Below are positions 27,817-36,727 of a stretch of 64,000 nt of DNA, one piece after another. The notes under the pieces are model-generated. The model saw only the letters and a list, made by a program, of their open reading frames with translations, had not been told where the DNA came from and searched no databases. The stretch covers positions 124,001 through 188,000 of the forward strand of contig NZ_JABWGX010000002.1 of NCBI RefSeq assembly GCF_021730435.1, given 5' to 3'. This DNA is from Xanthobacter agilis (lineage in GTDB: Bacteria; Pseudomonadota; Alphaproteobacteria; Rhizobiales; Xanthobacteraceae). A program made the translations under genes and the position numbers. Every line of letters begins with the position of its first letter. Position 1 is the stretch's first letter.

Positions 27817-28914
27817 ATGCCGTCTCGGACCCCTCCTGACTGGACCCCTCCTGTCTCGCGCCGCCATGCGCTGCGAACGGTCGCCGCCGCCGCCCTCTCG
27901 ACGCTCGCGCCCGCGGCGGCGTTACAGGCGCTCACCGGCTCCGCTTTGGCACAGACCGCCCCAGCCCCGGCGCCGCTCGGCGTCACCGTGCGCAACCAGA
28001 GCGTCGCCCCGAGCTGCAACGGCCCCGAGAACGTGGCCCTGACCCTCTTATCCCCGGCGGTGCGCCGGTTCCGCATCTCGGCCGACCACCCGGCCTATGT
28101 GCACGCGATGGTGTCGGAACACAGCGTGCCCGCCTATCTCGGCTGCGCCCTGCAGGCCGCGCCCGCCGCCGATGCCCAAGGAGCGGGCAAGGGCGCAGCG
28201 AAGGGCGCAGCGAATGGCGCGACCAAGGCGGATGGCAAGGCCGACGCCGCCACCGGCGCGCGGCGCACCACCTTGTACGAAACCCCCGATCTCACCGTGG
28301 TGGGCTATGTGCTGCCGGAGTTCTGGCGGCGGGCCGCCGTGCCCTTCCGCGTCGGCGAAAGCGCGACCCAGGGCCTCGACAAGGTTGAACTGTGGCTGAA
28401 GCCGGCGGACCGCGGCGCCACCGTGATCGAATTGTATCTGGCGGATGGCTCCTGGCGCCTGCGGCCGTTGCCGCCCATGCCCCTCGCCAGCACATCCTTC
28501 AGCGCGTCGGTGCTGATCGGACCGGTGACGCAGGAGGAACGGCTGCTGGTGAAGCTGAAGGAAGTGGGCTTTGCGCCCCAGGCGCGGGCATTCACCCTGC
28601 GCTTCTCCGACGGCGGCACGGCACGGGTGCGCCTGACCGGGCTCGACACCAATACCCTGACCCTCGACACCGAATTCAGCGACGGGATGACCACCCCATT
28701 CGCCGCGCTGCGGGCCAATTACGCGGTCGAAAGCGAGGCGGACATCACCCGCGTGGCCTGGCGCACCGCGTCCAGCCAGCCGTTCGGCGAAGCGCCGGTG
28801 ATGACCTTCCCCGACGCCACCGACGTCACGCTGCTGTGGGCGGGACGGCTGGCGCCCGCCCGTCCGTCGCTCAGCGCGCCGGACCTGCTCTTCACGGGAT
28901 TCGCCGGCGCCTGA
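27817..28914 (+). CDS. secreted protein of unknown function with Tat-like signal
   Basis: The 365-residue product starts with a twin-arginine-type leader (PPVSRRHALRTVAAAALSTLA) and a cut site near SALAQ. The mature part begins with a beta-rich domain holding a Cys pair (PSCNGPENV and YLGCALQ). A low-complexity Ala/Gly/Lys linker (about residues 125-150) follows, then a second beta-rich domain. I recognise no enzyme motif. If Tat is used, the protein folds before export and may bind a cofactor. The ATG at 27817 begins the leader; the frame extends further upstream without coding character. It is not clearly in an operon. Confidence 0.8.
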   Translation: MPSRTPPDWTPPVSRRHALRTVAAAALSTLAPAAALQALTGSALAQTAPAPAPLGVTVRNQSVAPSCNGPENVALTLLSPAVRRFRISADHPAYVHAMVSEHSVPAYLGCALQAAPAADAQGAGKGAAKGAANGATKADGKADAATGARRTTLYETPDLTVVGYVLPEFWRRAAVPFRVGESATQGLDKVELWLKPADRGATVIELYLADGSWRLRPLPPMPLASTSFSASVLIGPVTQEERLLVKLKEVGFAPQARAFTLRFSDGGTARVRLTGLDTNTLTLDTEFSDGMTTPFAALRANYAVESEADITRVAWRTASSQPFGEAPVMTFPDATDVTLLWAGRLAPARPSLSAPDLLFTGFAGA

Positions 28915-29001
28915 GGGGCGCCGGTCTGGTCTTCAGGGGGGGATTGCCGGCGCCTGATGGGCACCGGTCCCTTAGGGCTGCGCCGGGGCCGGCCCGGCGC
29001 C

Positions 29002-29706
29002 TCACTCCTCGTCCTGCTCTTCGGTCTTCTTGGAGCCGCCGAGCTTGGCGAACACGGTTTCGAGGTCCAGGGAGCCACGTCCGCGGCCGGGGCGTTCCTC
29101 CTGCTCCTCGTGCCCGGTGGTGACATCCGCCGGGAGCAGGGTGGCGCCACGTTCCTCGGAGACGAGCGCCGCCGGACGATCCTTCGCGGCACGCTGCACT
29201 TCGAGGTCGAGGTCGATCTGGCTGCACAGGCCCAGCGTCACCGGATCCATGGGCGAGAGCTGGGCCGCGTTCCAGTGGGTGCGGTCCTTGATGGACTGGA
29301 TGGTGGACTTGGTGGTGCCCACCAGTCGGATGACCTGCGCGTCCTTCAGCTCCGGATGGTTGCGCAGCAGCCACAGGATCGCGTTTGGCCGATCATGGCG
29401 GCGCGACACCGGCGTATAGCGCGGGCCGCGGCGCTTCTTCTGCTCGGGCAGGCGCACCTTGGACTCCAGCAGCTTCAGCCGGCGATCGGGGTTCTTCTCC
29501 GCGAGGGTGATCTCATCGCGGGAGAGCTGGCCGCTGGAAATGGGATCAAGCCCCTTGATGCCCTGCGCCACCTCGCCGTCCGCGATGCCCTTCACCTCCA
29601 GCGGGTGGAGCTTGCAGAAATCGCCGATCTGCTCGAACGACAATGCCGTATTGTCCACGAGCCAGACAGCGGTGGCCTTGGGCATCAATGGGGTATTCGT
29701 CGACAT
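29002..29706 (-). CDS. trcR: cell cycle transcriptional regulator TrcR (DUF1013)
   Basis: The 234-residue protein belongs to the DUF1013/TrcR family, which is confined to alphaproteobacteria. It opens with MPKATAVWLVDNTALSFEQIGDFCKLHPLEVKGI. It continues with the KKRRGPRYTPVSRRHDRPNAILWLLRNHPEL core, where VIRLVGTTKSTIQSIKDR looks like a helix-turn-helix. The C-terminal 50 residues are acidic, low-complexity sequence ending EEQDEE. In Caulobacter it acts with other factors at cell-cycle promoters. The ATG at 29706 has AGAGG five bases upstream. It is monocistronic. Confidence 0.93.
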   Translation of the reverse strand: MSTNTPLMPKATAVWLVDNTALSFEQIGDFCKLHPLEVKGIADGEVAQGIKGLDPISSGQLSRDEITLAEKNPDRRLKLLESKVRLPEQKKRRGPRYTPVSRRHDRPNAILWLLRNHPELKDAQVIRLVGTTKSTIQSIKDRTHWNAAQLSPMDPVTLGLCSQIDLDLEVQRAAKDRPAALVSEERGATLLPADVTTGHEEQEERPGRGRGSLDLETVFAKLGGSKKTEEQDEE

Positions 29707-30021
29707 GGCGGCCTCTGAGGCTGGGGTTCGTGTTCTTAAAGGTTCGTCTCGCGCGTCCGCGTTCCTCATCGCGGCGCATCCGGCGCCACGGCGAGGCGCG
29801 TGGCCGATGCGGATGGACATGTGCGGGTTCGCTGGCGCGCCCCCTTTCCCAGGTGGCAGACCGCGAAACACATCGCAATGTCCAGGATGCCCCTAACATA
29901 ATCGCCCCGGCGGCGACTTGCAAATGCCCATGCTTGGAAAAGCGGCGCGACGCGACGCTGAGGGCACCCCAAACGCGGACGGCCCGCACTGTGGCGCGGG
30001 CCGTCGCAACCGTGTCCGGGC
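29707..30021. other. intergenic region between trcR and the autotransporter gene
   Basis: The 315-base gap holds the trcR upstream region, including a short AT-rich patch. Near the autotransporter stop there is a strong hairpin (GACGGCCCGC / GCGGGCCGTC at 29978-30005). The hairpin lacks a clear T-run but probably ends the autotransporter transcript. I see no gene. Confidence 0.55.
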
Positions 30022-33000
30022 TCAGAAGCGCAAGGAGAACGTGCCCTTGAAGCTGTTGTCCACCGCCGGGGTCGCCAACTGGCCGAGATAGGTGAAATCC
30101 AGCCGGGCGGTGGGGCTGAACCGCACGCCCAGGCCCGCTTCCACCAGCGCCGCGTCCTCGGCGATGGGCGCGCCCTCCACCGTGAACGGCAGGGACCCGG
30201 CGGCGAACGCCAGCGTCGCCGTGGGATCCACATCACCGAAGGCATGGCGCCAGCCGAGCCCCGCCAGCACCCGATACGTCGCCCCGCCGAGCACCGCCTC
30301 CGTGGAGGTGCGCAGACCCAATGTGGTGAAGGTCACATCCGTATCGGTCGAGGCGCCGGTCAGCGCCGCGCCGCCGAAGCCCTCCGTGAACGCGCCGCCC
30401 GACAGGCTCACATAAGCAAGGCCGGCGAACGGCTCAAAGGCGAAGGCGCCGACGCTCAAATCATAGCCGATGTCGGCGAAGACCTGCGCCGTACCCAGGT
30501 CGCTGCCGGAACTGAGGCTCTCCTGGAGACCCGGAAACGCCACGGTGCGCGAGGTGGACACGTCGTTCCAGGTGTAGGCGCCGCCCAGGCGCAGGGCGAG
30601 GCCGCCGAAACGCCCGGCCGCATAGAGCGCGGCGGTGTAATTGTCGCTGCTCGCCGAGGAATTGCGGTCGTCCACGTCCATGGAGGTGCTGGAATATCCA
30701 CCGGCGACACCCACCCGCCAGTCGTCGCCGACCCGCGCATCCACGCCCATCAGGAAGCCGCCGGTGCTCTGGGTCACGGTGGCCGCGTTGCCGTTGGCCC
30801 AGGCCCGCCCGAAATTGCCGTAGCCCTGGCCCCAGAAGGTGTAGCCCGGCACCGGCGCCGGCGCGACCGCCTTGGTGATGGCCGCAGCCCCGGCGCTTGC
30901 CTTCGCCGGATCGGCATAGGACGCCACGAGCTGGCTGCGGGACAGCCCCGCCGCCGCGCCCTCGCCTGGCGCCAGGGTATCGCGCATGCGATCCACCAGA
31001 GTGTCGCGCACATCGGAACTGCGCTCGATCAGCACACCGCGCGTGGAGGCGTAGACCTCGCCCGACAAGGCGTTGAAGGCCGCATTGGCGGTGCCGGGAT
31101 CGGTCATCTCCACCACCGCGTCCCAGGCGGCATTGCCGACGCCGAGGGTGTCGAGGGCCTGCGCCGTGGCGACGGCATTGGGGCTGCGCGCGGCATCGGC
31201 GAAGGCGACCGCGTTGCGGCCGAGGCTCACATAGGCGGTGTCGGCGTCATAGGACAGCGCCGTGTCCAGGAACAGCATGGACTGGTCCCACGCTGCGCTG
31301 TCGAAGGTGCCCACCCGGCCGCCATCGGCGGTGACGATGGCATAGCGCGCGCCGATCTCGAAATCGCCGCGGGCGCCGGAGACGTTCACCACACCGCCAA
31401 GGGTCGCCGTTCCGGAAACGCTCACCTTGTCGGCCGTGCCCGCGGCCACTTCGATCTCCGTGGCCGCCCCGGACAGCAGGCTCAGGTTGCCGTTGATGGT
31501 GAGCGTGCCGACCGCGCCATTGCCCGGAGCGAGAGTGCCGCCGGCGCCGACCGTGACCGGCGCCGTGACGGTGCCCGCGCCCATGAGCACGCCTTGAGCG
31601 CGCACATCCAGGGCCGAGGTGGCGAGGGTGCCGGAGACGATGAGGTTTGCCGCCGCGCCAGCGCCGCCCACGCTGCTGGCCCCGCTCAAGACGTTGTCGC
31701 CGGTCAGGCCGAGGATGCCGCCTTCCACATCGACGCCGCCAAAGCTGTTGGCGCCGGCAAGGAACAAGCTGCCGGTGCCGGCCTTGGTGAGCCGGCCGGG
31801 ACCGGAGATGTCGTTGAGCCAGGTGTCCATGGCGTTGAACCCGCCGAGGCGCGCATCCATGGTCACCGTGGTGTCGATGCGGAAGGCCCCGTAGCCGCCC
31901 GCCGCCGCGAACAGGTTCAGCCGGGCCCAGCCGGAGCCGTCGTCGAGCGGGCCGCCCGAGGCGATCTCGGTGGTGGCGAGCACCTCCCGGCGCTGCTCCG
32001 CGCTCAGATAGGGGAAGCGGGTGACGAGCAGCACCTCGGCGCCCACCGGTACCACCGGCGCCAGATCGGTGCGGCCGGTGGGCGACAGGCCGTAGGTCAG
32101 CCGGTATTCGTAATCGGCCTTGTTCTTGGCATAGTTGGAGAAGCGGTCCGGCGCCTGGCTGGCGACGCAGGTGGCGATGTCGGTGCCGCAGCCGTCCTCC
32201 AGCACCGCGCGCAGTTGCACGGTGGCGGCCTCGAACAGCGCCCAGAAATCCGACGCCACGGTGACCGTATAGCCGCCGCCGAGGTCGATGGACTGGCCCA
32301 CATAATCGGGATTGTTGTTGAGCAGTTGCACCAGATCATGGGTCGCGGTGATGCGCCCGCCGATCACATCGAGCGCGTAATGGGCGCCCAGCACGATGCG
32401 GCTGTCGCCGAACTCCGAGCCGCGGGTCATCATCTCCTGGTACATTTCCGGCACCATCATCGCGAACAGCAATGAGGTGGTGTAGCCATAGGTGGTGTGA
32501 CCGCTGGGGAAGGCGGCGCTGGCGGTGAGACCGGAATTGAGCTCGGCGCTGGAGGCCACCGGCCCCACGGTGTCGGCCATGGTGCCGCCCACCTCCGGCG
32601 CCACGAACGTGGGCGCGGAAAACACCTGGATCTGCGTCGGCGCCACCTGGTAGGGCCGCGAGTCGCCGGAAAGGTTGGTCTGCTGGGGCGGCACCAGCGG
32701 CCCGTAGGCCGCGTCATAAATGTTGTACTGGCCCCCTGCCGGCAGCGACACGCCGCGCACCGGGGTAAAGGTGGGATAGCCGTTCACCGTGCCGCTGCCG
32801 AAGAAGTTCTTCGCCGCGCTGGCATCCACGACCGCCACCAGATTGGCCTGCGTGAACAGCCCCATCACGGCGCTGCTGGTGGTGGAGGTGGTGCGCGGAT
32901 CGCCACTGAAGATGGAGTTGAAATACACGCTCTGCAGCTTGGGCCCGAGGCCGTCCGCCAGCGTGGTGCCGCGATAAAGATCGATGGTGTAATCGTGGAT

Positions 33001-33222
33001 CGCCTGCGCGCGGCTCTCCGCGTCCGCCCCGTTGTTCACGGCGATGGAGGTCGCGAGATTCTGCTTCAGCGCGGTCTGGCCCGCCGCCGTCGACATCAAC
33101 TGGCTGAATGGCATCAGCACCTGGATGACGTCGATGTTGCTCGCGGTCTGCGCCTGCGCCGGCAACGCGAAACATGCGGTCGTGCACAGCAGAGCCGCCG
33201 CCGCCTTGGTCAGAATGTTCAT
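30022..33222 (-). CDS. autotransporter with N-terminal PAP2-type acid phosphatase domain
   Basis: The 1066-residue protein has a signal peptide (ALLCTTACFALPAQAQ). An acid phosphatase/vanadium-haloperoxidase-like domain carries PSGHT near residue 238 and SRIVLGAHYALD around residues 273-285, the catalytic second and third motifs of PAP2 enzymes. A beta-helix passenger with a PATR-type repeat (GSLFLAGANSFGGVDVEGG, VGAGGTLAPGNGAVG) lies in the middle. The last 260 or so residues form a type Va beta-barrel ending in the terminal Phe of FSLRF. The phosphatase is thus expected on the cell surface or released. The substrate is unknown. The gene is divergent from ispH. Confidence 0.92.
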   Translation of the reverse strand: MNILTKAAAALLCTTACFALPAQAQTASNIDVIQVLMPFSQLMSTAAGQTALKQNLATSIAVNNGADAESRAQAIHDYTIDLYRGTTLADGLGPKLQSVYFNSIFSGDPRTTSTTSSAVMGLFTQANLVAVVDASAAKNFFGSGTVNGYPTFTPVRGVSLPAGGQYNIYDAAYGPLVPPQQTNLSGDSRPYQVAPTQIQVFSAPTFVAPEVGGTMADTVGPVASSAELNSGLTASAAFPSGHTTYGYTTSLLFAMMVPEMYQEMMTRGSEFGDSRIVLGAHYALDVIGGRITATHDLVQLLNNNPDYVGQSIDLGGGYTVTVASDFWALFEAATVQLRAVLEDGCGTDIATCVASQAPDRFSNYAKNKADYEYRLTYGLSPTGRTDLAPVVPVGAEVLLVTRFPYLSAEQRREVLATTEIASGGPLDDGSGWARLNLFAAAGGYGAFRIDTTVTMDARLGGFNAMDTWLNDISGPGRLTKAGTGSLFLAGANSFGGVDVEGGILGLTGDNVLSGASSVGGAGAAANLIVSGTLATSALDVRAQGVLMGAGTVTAPVTVGAGGTLAPGNGAVGTLTINGNLSLLSGAATEIEVAAGTADKVSVSGTATLGGVVNVSGARGDFEIGARYAIVTADGGRVGTFDSAAWDQSMLFLDTALSYDADTAYVSLGRNAVAFADAARSPNAVATAQALDTLGVGNAAWDAVVEMTDPGTANAAFNALSGEVYASTRGVLIERSSDVRDTLVDRMRDTLAPGEGAAAGLSRSQLVASYADPAKASAGAAAITKAVAPAPVPGYTFWGQGYGNFGRAWANGNAATVTQSTGGFLMGVDARVGDDWRVGVAGGYSSTSMDVDDRNSSASSDNYTAALYAAGRFGGLALRLGGAYTWNDVSTSRTVAFPGLQESLSSGSDLGTAQVFADIGYDLSVGAFAFEPFAGLAYVSLSGGAFTEGFGGAALTGASTDTDVTFTTLGLRTSTEAVLGGATYRVLAGLGWRHAFGDVDPTATLAFAAGSLPFTVEGAPIAEDAALVEAGLGVRFSPTARLDFTYLGQLATPAVDNSFKGTFSLRF

Positions 33223-33604
33223 GATGCCCGCCCTGATCCGGCGCCGTCGACGGCGGATTCGCGCGCCGCTTGCGCCCAGGCGCTCCTATGACCAGGAAGT
33301 GTGACAGTTGTTTAATACCTCCGCAGGCGGCTTTAATGGATTATGAATCAATGTATTAAACGCATCTCCACGGAGCAGGCCGCCAGCCGGTGCCGGAGCG
33401 GAAACTGAAAAAGCGCTGTTCCCTCACTCAGTTGCAGCGATCGCCCACTAACCGCTTGGCGCCGGGCGAACGACCGTCGCACGCGGTGATTCGCGCACGC
33501 ACGACAGATCCGGCGGCACCTGTTGCAAAACCATCACACAGCTTCGGCGCGGGCCAAGCCCCATCCCGCTTGACAGGAGGCACCCGGCGTTCCCTTCTGC
33601 CTCG
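33223..33604. other. divergent promoter region autotransporter/ispH
   Basis: This 382-base region has an AT-rich patch (33300-33365) that stands out from its GC-rich surroundings. It contains a perfect 9-base inverted repeat, GTTTAATAC (33310-33318) / GTATTAAAC (33353-33361), and an inner GATT-atg-AATC dyad. It is about 90-140 bases upstream of the autotransporter start, so it is a candidate operator/promoter. The ispH-proximal part shows nothing I can name. Confidence 0.5.
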
Positions 33605-34621
33605 ATGTCTCAACAGGACCCCCCGGCCATGGACGCCGCCCCGACGCTGCCGATTGCCACAGGCGAAAAGCCACCGCTCCACATTCTGCTGTGTGCGCCG
33701 CGCGGCTTTTGCGCCGGGGTGGTCCGGGCCATCGATGCGGTGGAGGAGGCGCTCCGGCGCCACGGCGCGCCGGTCTATGTGCGCCATGAGATCGTGCATA
33801 ACAAATACGTGGTGGACGCCCTGAAGCGCAAAGGCGCGGTCTTCGTGGAGGAATTGTCCGACGTGCCGGACACGTCCGCGCCGGTCATTTTCTCCGCCCA
33901 TGGGGTGCCCAAGAGCGTGCCGGCGGAGGCCTCGGGCCGGCGCCTGTTCGCCATCGACGCCACCTGCCCGCTGGTCACCAAGGTCCACCGCGAGGCGGAG
34001 GTGCACCACCGCAAGGGCCGCCACATCCTGCTGATCGGCCACAGGGGGCATCCCGAGGTGGTGGGCACCATGGGCCAGCTTCCCGAGGGGGCCATCACCC
34101 TTGTCGAAACGCCCGACGATGCCCGCGCGGTGATGCCGCCCGTCGGCGTTCTCCTCGCCTATGTCACCCAGACCACGCTCTCGGTGGACGACACCGCCGG
34201 CCTGGTCGCCATTTTGCGCGCGCGGTTCCCGGATCTGGCGGAACCCCACAAGGAAGACATCTGCTATGCCACCACCAACCGTCAGGAGGCGGTGAAGCAG
34301 GTGGCGCCCAGGGTGGATGCGCTGATCGTCGTGGGCGCGCCCAATTCCTCCAATTCCCAGCGCCTGCGGGAGGCGGCCGAGCGGGCCGGCTGCCCGCGCG
34401 CGGTGCTGGTGCAGCGGGCAGCCGATATCGACTGGAGCGCCTTCGGCCCCATCGCCCGGCTTGGCCTCACCGCTGGTGCCTCCGCCCCCGAGGTGCTGGT
34501 GGAAGAGATCATCGACGCCTTCGCGCAACGCTTCTCGGTGACGGTGGACACGGTGACCGCCTCCGAGGAAGATGTCTTCTTTCCCCTGCCGCGCGCACTG
34601 CGGCCGGATGCGGCGGAGTAA
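33605..34621 (+). CDS. ispH: 4-hydroxy-3-methylbut-2-enyl diphosphate reductase
   Basis: The 338-residue iron-sulfur enzyme makes IPP and DMAPP in the last step of the MEP isoprenoid pathway. The three Cys that hold the cluster are in [23 protein letters not shown] and [10 protein letters not shown]. The catalytic Glu (the [10 protein letters not shown] region and [10 protein letters not shown]) and the [11 protein letters not shown] motif are intact. About 30 extra N-terminal residues precede the usual start ([11 protein letters not shown]). The gene leads ispH-thrB-rnhA, a conserved Hyphomicrobiales order; thrB follows after 3 bases. Confidence 0.96.
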   Translation: MSQQDPPAMDAAPTLPIATGEKPPLHILLCAPRGFCAGVVRAIDAVEEALRRHGAPVYVRHEIVHNKYVVDALKRKGAVFVEELSDVPDTSAPVIFSAHGVPKSVPAEASGRRLFAIDATCPLVTKVHREAEVHHRKGRHILLIGHRGHPEVVGTMGQLPEGAITLVETPDDARAVMPPVGVLLAYVTQTTLSVDDTAGLVAILRARFPDLAEPHKEDICYATTNRQEAVKQVAPRVDALIVVGAPNSSNSQRLREAAERAGCPRAVLVQRAADIDWSAFGPIARLGLTAGASAPEVLVEEIIDAFAQRFSVTVDTVTASEEDVFFPLPRALRPDAAE

Positions 34622-34624
34622 TTC

Positions 34625-35590
34625 GTGGCCGTCTATACCGACGTTTCGGCCGCCGAGATGGCCGACTTCATCGCCCGTTACGACATTGGCACCCTCACCT
34701 CCTTCCACGGCATCGCGGAGGGGGTCGAGAATTCCAATTTCCTGGTGCAGACCACGGGCGGCACCTTCATCCTCACGCTCTATGAGAAGCGGGTGGCGCG
34801 GGGCGACCTGCCCTTCTTCATCGGCCTCATGCAGCATCTGGCGGCGCGCGGGCTCTCCTGCCCGCAGCCGGTGGAACGGCGTGACGGCACCGTGCTCGGC
34901 GAATTGGGCGGGCGGCCGGCGGCCATGGTCACCTTCTTGCCCGGCGTCTCGGTGCGGCGGCCCACCGCTCACCATTGCGCGGAGCTGGGCGCGGGCCTCG
35001 CGCGGCTGCACCTTGCCGGCGCCGATTTCACCATGGAGCGGGCCAACACCCTGTCCGTGGCCGGCTGGCGGCCGCTGTTCGATGTCGCCCGCGACGGCGC
35101 CGACACGGTGGCGCCCGGCCTTGCCGACACCATCGCCCAGGAGCTTGCGGCGCTGGAGGGCGACTGGCCCAAGGGCCTGCCGTCCGGCATCATCCATGCC
35201 GATCTGTTCCCGGACAACGCCTTCTTCCTGGATGAGGCGCTCTCGGGCATCATCGACTTCTATTTCGCCTGCACCGACGCCTTCGCCTATGACGTGGCCA
35301 TCTGCCTCAACGCCTGGTGCTTCGAGGCCGACGGCTCCTACAACGTCACCAAGGGCCGGGCGCTGCTCTCCTCCTACGGCGCGCTGCGGCCGCTGAGCGC
35401 GGTGGAGGTGGCGGCCCTGCCACGCCTCGCGCGCGGGGCGGCCCTGCGCTTCCTGCTCACGCGCCTCGTCGACTGGCTGAACGTGCCGGCCGGGGCGCTG
35501 GTGAAGCCCAAGGACCCGCTGGAATATCTCAAGAAGCTGCGCTTCCACCAGCAGGTGGCCGGCGCCGAGGACTACGGCCTCATCCCATGA
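34625..35590 (+). CDS. thrB: homoserine kinase (APH-fold type)
   Basis: The 321-residue enzyme phosphorylates homoserine in threonine biosynthesis. It is the aminoglycoside-phosphotransferase-like ThrB of alphaproteobacteria, not the GHMP type. The catalytic loop is [14 protein letters not shown], with the metal-binding Asp in [19 protein letters not shown]. The N-terminal ATP site includes [11 protein letters not shown] and TLYEKRV. The GTG at 34625 begins the family sequence [15 protein letters not shown]. The stop overlaps the rnhA ATG (ATGA). Confidence 0.95.
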   Translation: MAVYTDVSAAEMADFIARYDIGTLTSFHGIAEGVENSNFLVQTTGGTFILTLYEKRVARGDLPFFIGLMQHLAARGLSCPQPVERRDGTVLGELGGRPAAMVTFLPGVSVRRPTAHHCAELGAGLARLHLAGADFTMERANTLSVAGWRPLFDVARDGADTVAPGLADTIAQELAALEGDWPKGLPSGIIHADLFPDNAFFLDEALSGIIDFYFACTDAFAYDVAICLNAWCFEADGSYNVTKGRALLSSYGALRPLSAVEVAALPRLARGAALRFLLTRLVDWLNVPAGALVKPKDPLEYLKKLRFHQQVAGAEDYGLIP

Positions 35591-36045
35591 AGAAGACAGT
35601 TGCGATTTTCACCGACGGGGCCTGCTCCGGCAATCCGGGCCCCGGCGGCTGGGGCGCCCTTCTGCGCTTCGGCGCCCACGAGAAGACGCTGAACGGCGGC
35701 GAGCAGATCACCACCAACAACCGCATGGAGATGACCGCCGCCATCAGCGCCCTGGAGGCCCTGAAGGAATCCTGCGCCGTTCAGCTCCACACCGACAGCC
35801 AGTATCTGAAGGACGGCATCACCAAATGGGTGCACGGCTGGAAGCGCAATGGCTGGCGCACCGCCGACAAGAAGCCGGTGAAGAACCAGGACCTGTGGGA
35901 GCGCCTCGACGAAGCCCTCAAGCGCCACGAGGTGCAATGGCACTGGGTGAAGGGCCACGCCGGCCACCCCGAGAACGAACGCGCCGACGAACTCGCCCGC
36001 GAAGGCATGGCGCCGTTCAAGCTGCGACGGACTTTACCGGAGTAG
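35587..36045 (+). CDS. rnhA: ribonuclease HI
   Basis: The 152-residue endonuclease cuts the RNA strand of RNA-DNA hybrids. The DEDD active site is intact: Asp in [17 protein letters not shown], Glu in NNRMEMTAA, Asp in LHTDSQYL and Asp in NERADELA. The basic handle region ([20 protein letters not shown]) is present. The start overlaps the thrB stop. It is the last gene of the GC-rich ispH-thrB-rnhA block; the following 600 bases are AT-rich. Confidence 0.97.
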   Translation: MKKTVAIFTDGACSGNPGPGGWGALLRFGAHEKTLNGGEQITTNNRMEMTAAISALEALKESCAVQLHTDSQYLKDGITKWVHGWKRNGWRTADKKPVKNQDLWERLDEALKRHEVQWHWVKGHAGHPENERADELAREGMAPFKLRRTLPE

Positions 36046-36104
36046 CGCTCCGCAATCCATAATGGCATCAAGGGATACGTACAATCGACTCAATGAGGAT
36101 GGCC

Positions 36105-36653
36105 ATGGGGTACGGCGCTAAAGAGATAGACAAAGCAATAGCGTGGGCATTTATTGCACTAATTTTCGCATTTGGAGTATTAGTCATAATTTATGCAGAT
36201 CCACCGAACAAAGGAAATGCTTTCATAGAAACAATAAAATCCAGCCAAGCCATTATTTCAGGAATATTTTTATCTGTTCTAGTTATAGCTTTATATTACA
36301 TATACAGAAAAATTAAACAATCAAGTTGCGCCACAAAACATGAATCAAAAATTATAAATGAAAAAATAAAACTCCTATCTACCTTGTTTAACAACATGTC
36401 ACTTGGATTTATCGGCTTTGCTCTCATTCAGACTGCGATAGACATAGCAAAGCATGAAACAAAAAGTATGACGCCCGAGAGATTAACGCGGTGCATAATA
36501 TCGCTTGTCTTGGCTGGAGCGGCACACATATATGCGCAACACATCACGTCGCTCATGAAGAACGAAGACATGCCAGCCAATGCCCCCACAACAAAATACA
36601 ACGAAGTCACCATAACAAAAATAATTCGTAAATCTCAAAAAATAAATAGCTGA
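36105..36653 (+). CDS. AT-rich orphan membrane protein, probably horizontally acquired
   Basis: The product is 182 residues from the ATG at 36105, which has GAGG five bases upstream; ATGs at 36093 and 36099 are in the same frame but lack a good ribosome site. Four hydrophobic segments are visible: IAWAFIALIFAFGVLVIIYA, AIISGIFLSVLVIALYYIY, SLGFIGFALIQTAIDIA and CIISLVLAGAAHIYAQ. Lys-rich, Asn-rich soluble parts lie between and after them. No known domain is recognisable. Composition is extreme for this genome: 18 G/C in 60 bases at 36181-36240, against 46 in 60 in rnhA at 35641-35700. The codons are also AT-ending. It looks like recent transfer. Function is unknown. Confidence 0.75.
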   Translation: MGYGAKEIDKAIAWAFIALIFAFGVLVIIYADPPNKGNAFIETIKSSQAIISGIFLSVLVIALYYIYRKIKQSSCATKHESKIINEKIKLLSTLFNNMSLGFIGFALIQTAIDIAKHETKSMTPERLTRCIISLVLAGAAHIYAQHITSLMKNEDMPANAPTTKYNEVTITKIIRKSQKINS

Positions 36654-36668
36654 GAACATTCTGGTGGA

Positions 36669-36699
36669 GACCCTCCCGACGCGCGGGAGGGTCGTGTTT
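36669..36699. terminator. bidirectional terminator between the AT-rich gene and potF
   Basis: The perfect 10-base stem GACCCTCCCG / CGGGAGGGTC has a 5-base loop and a GTGTTTC tail on the + strand. It lies between two convergent genes and may serve both. Confidence 0.75.
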
Positions 36700-36727
36700 C
36701 ATTCTCCGCATCCCGGACGCGAGAGCC

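Noticed and set aside
30244-32475. A 743-codon open frame on the + strand opposite the autotransporter gene
   Set aside because: It is a shadow of the GC-rich minus-strand gene: Arg/Ala/Gly-rich with no domain, and the minus-strand product has clear phosphatase and autotransporter motifs.
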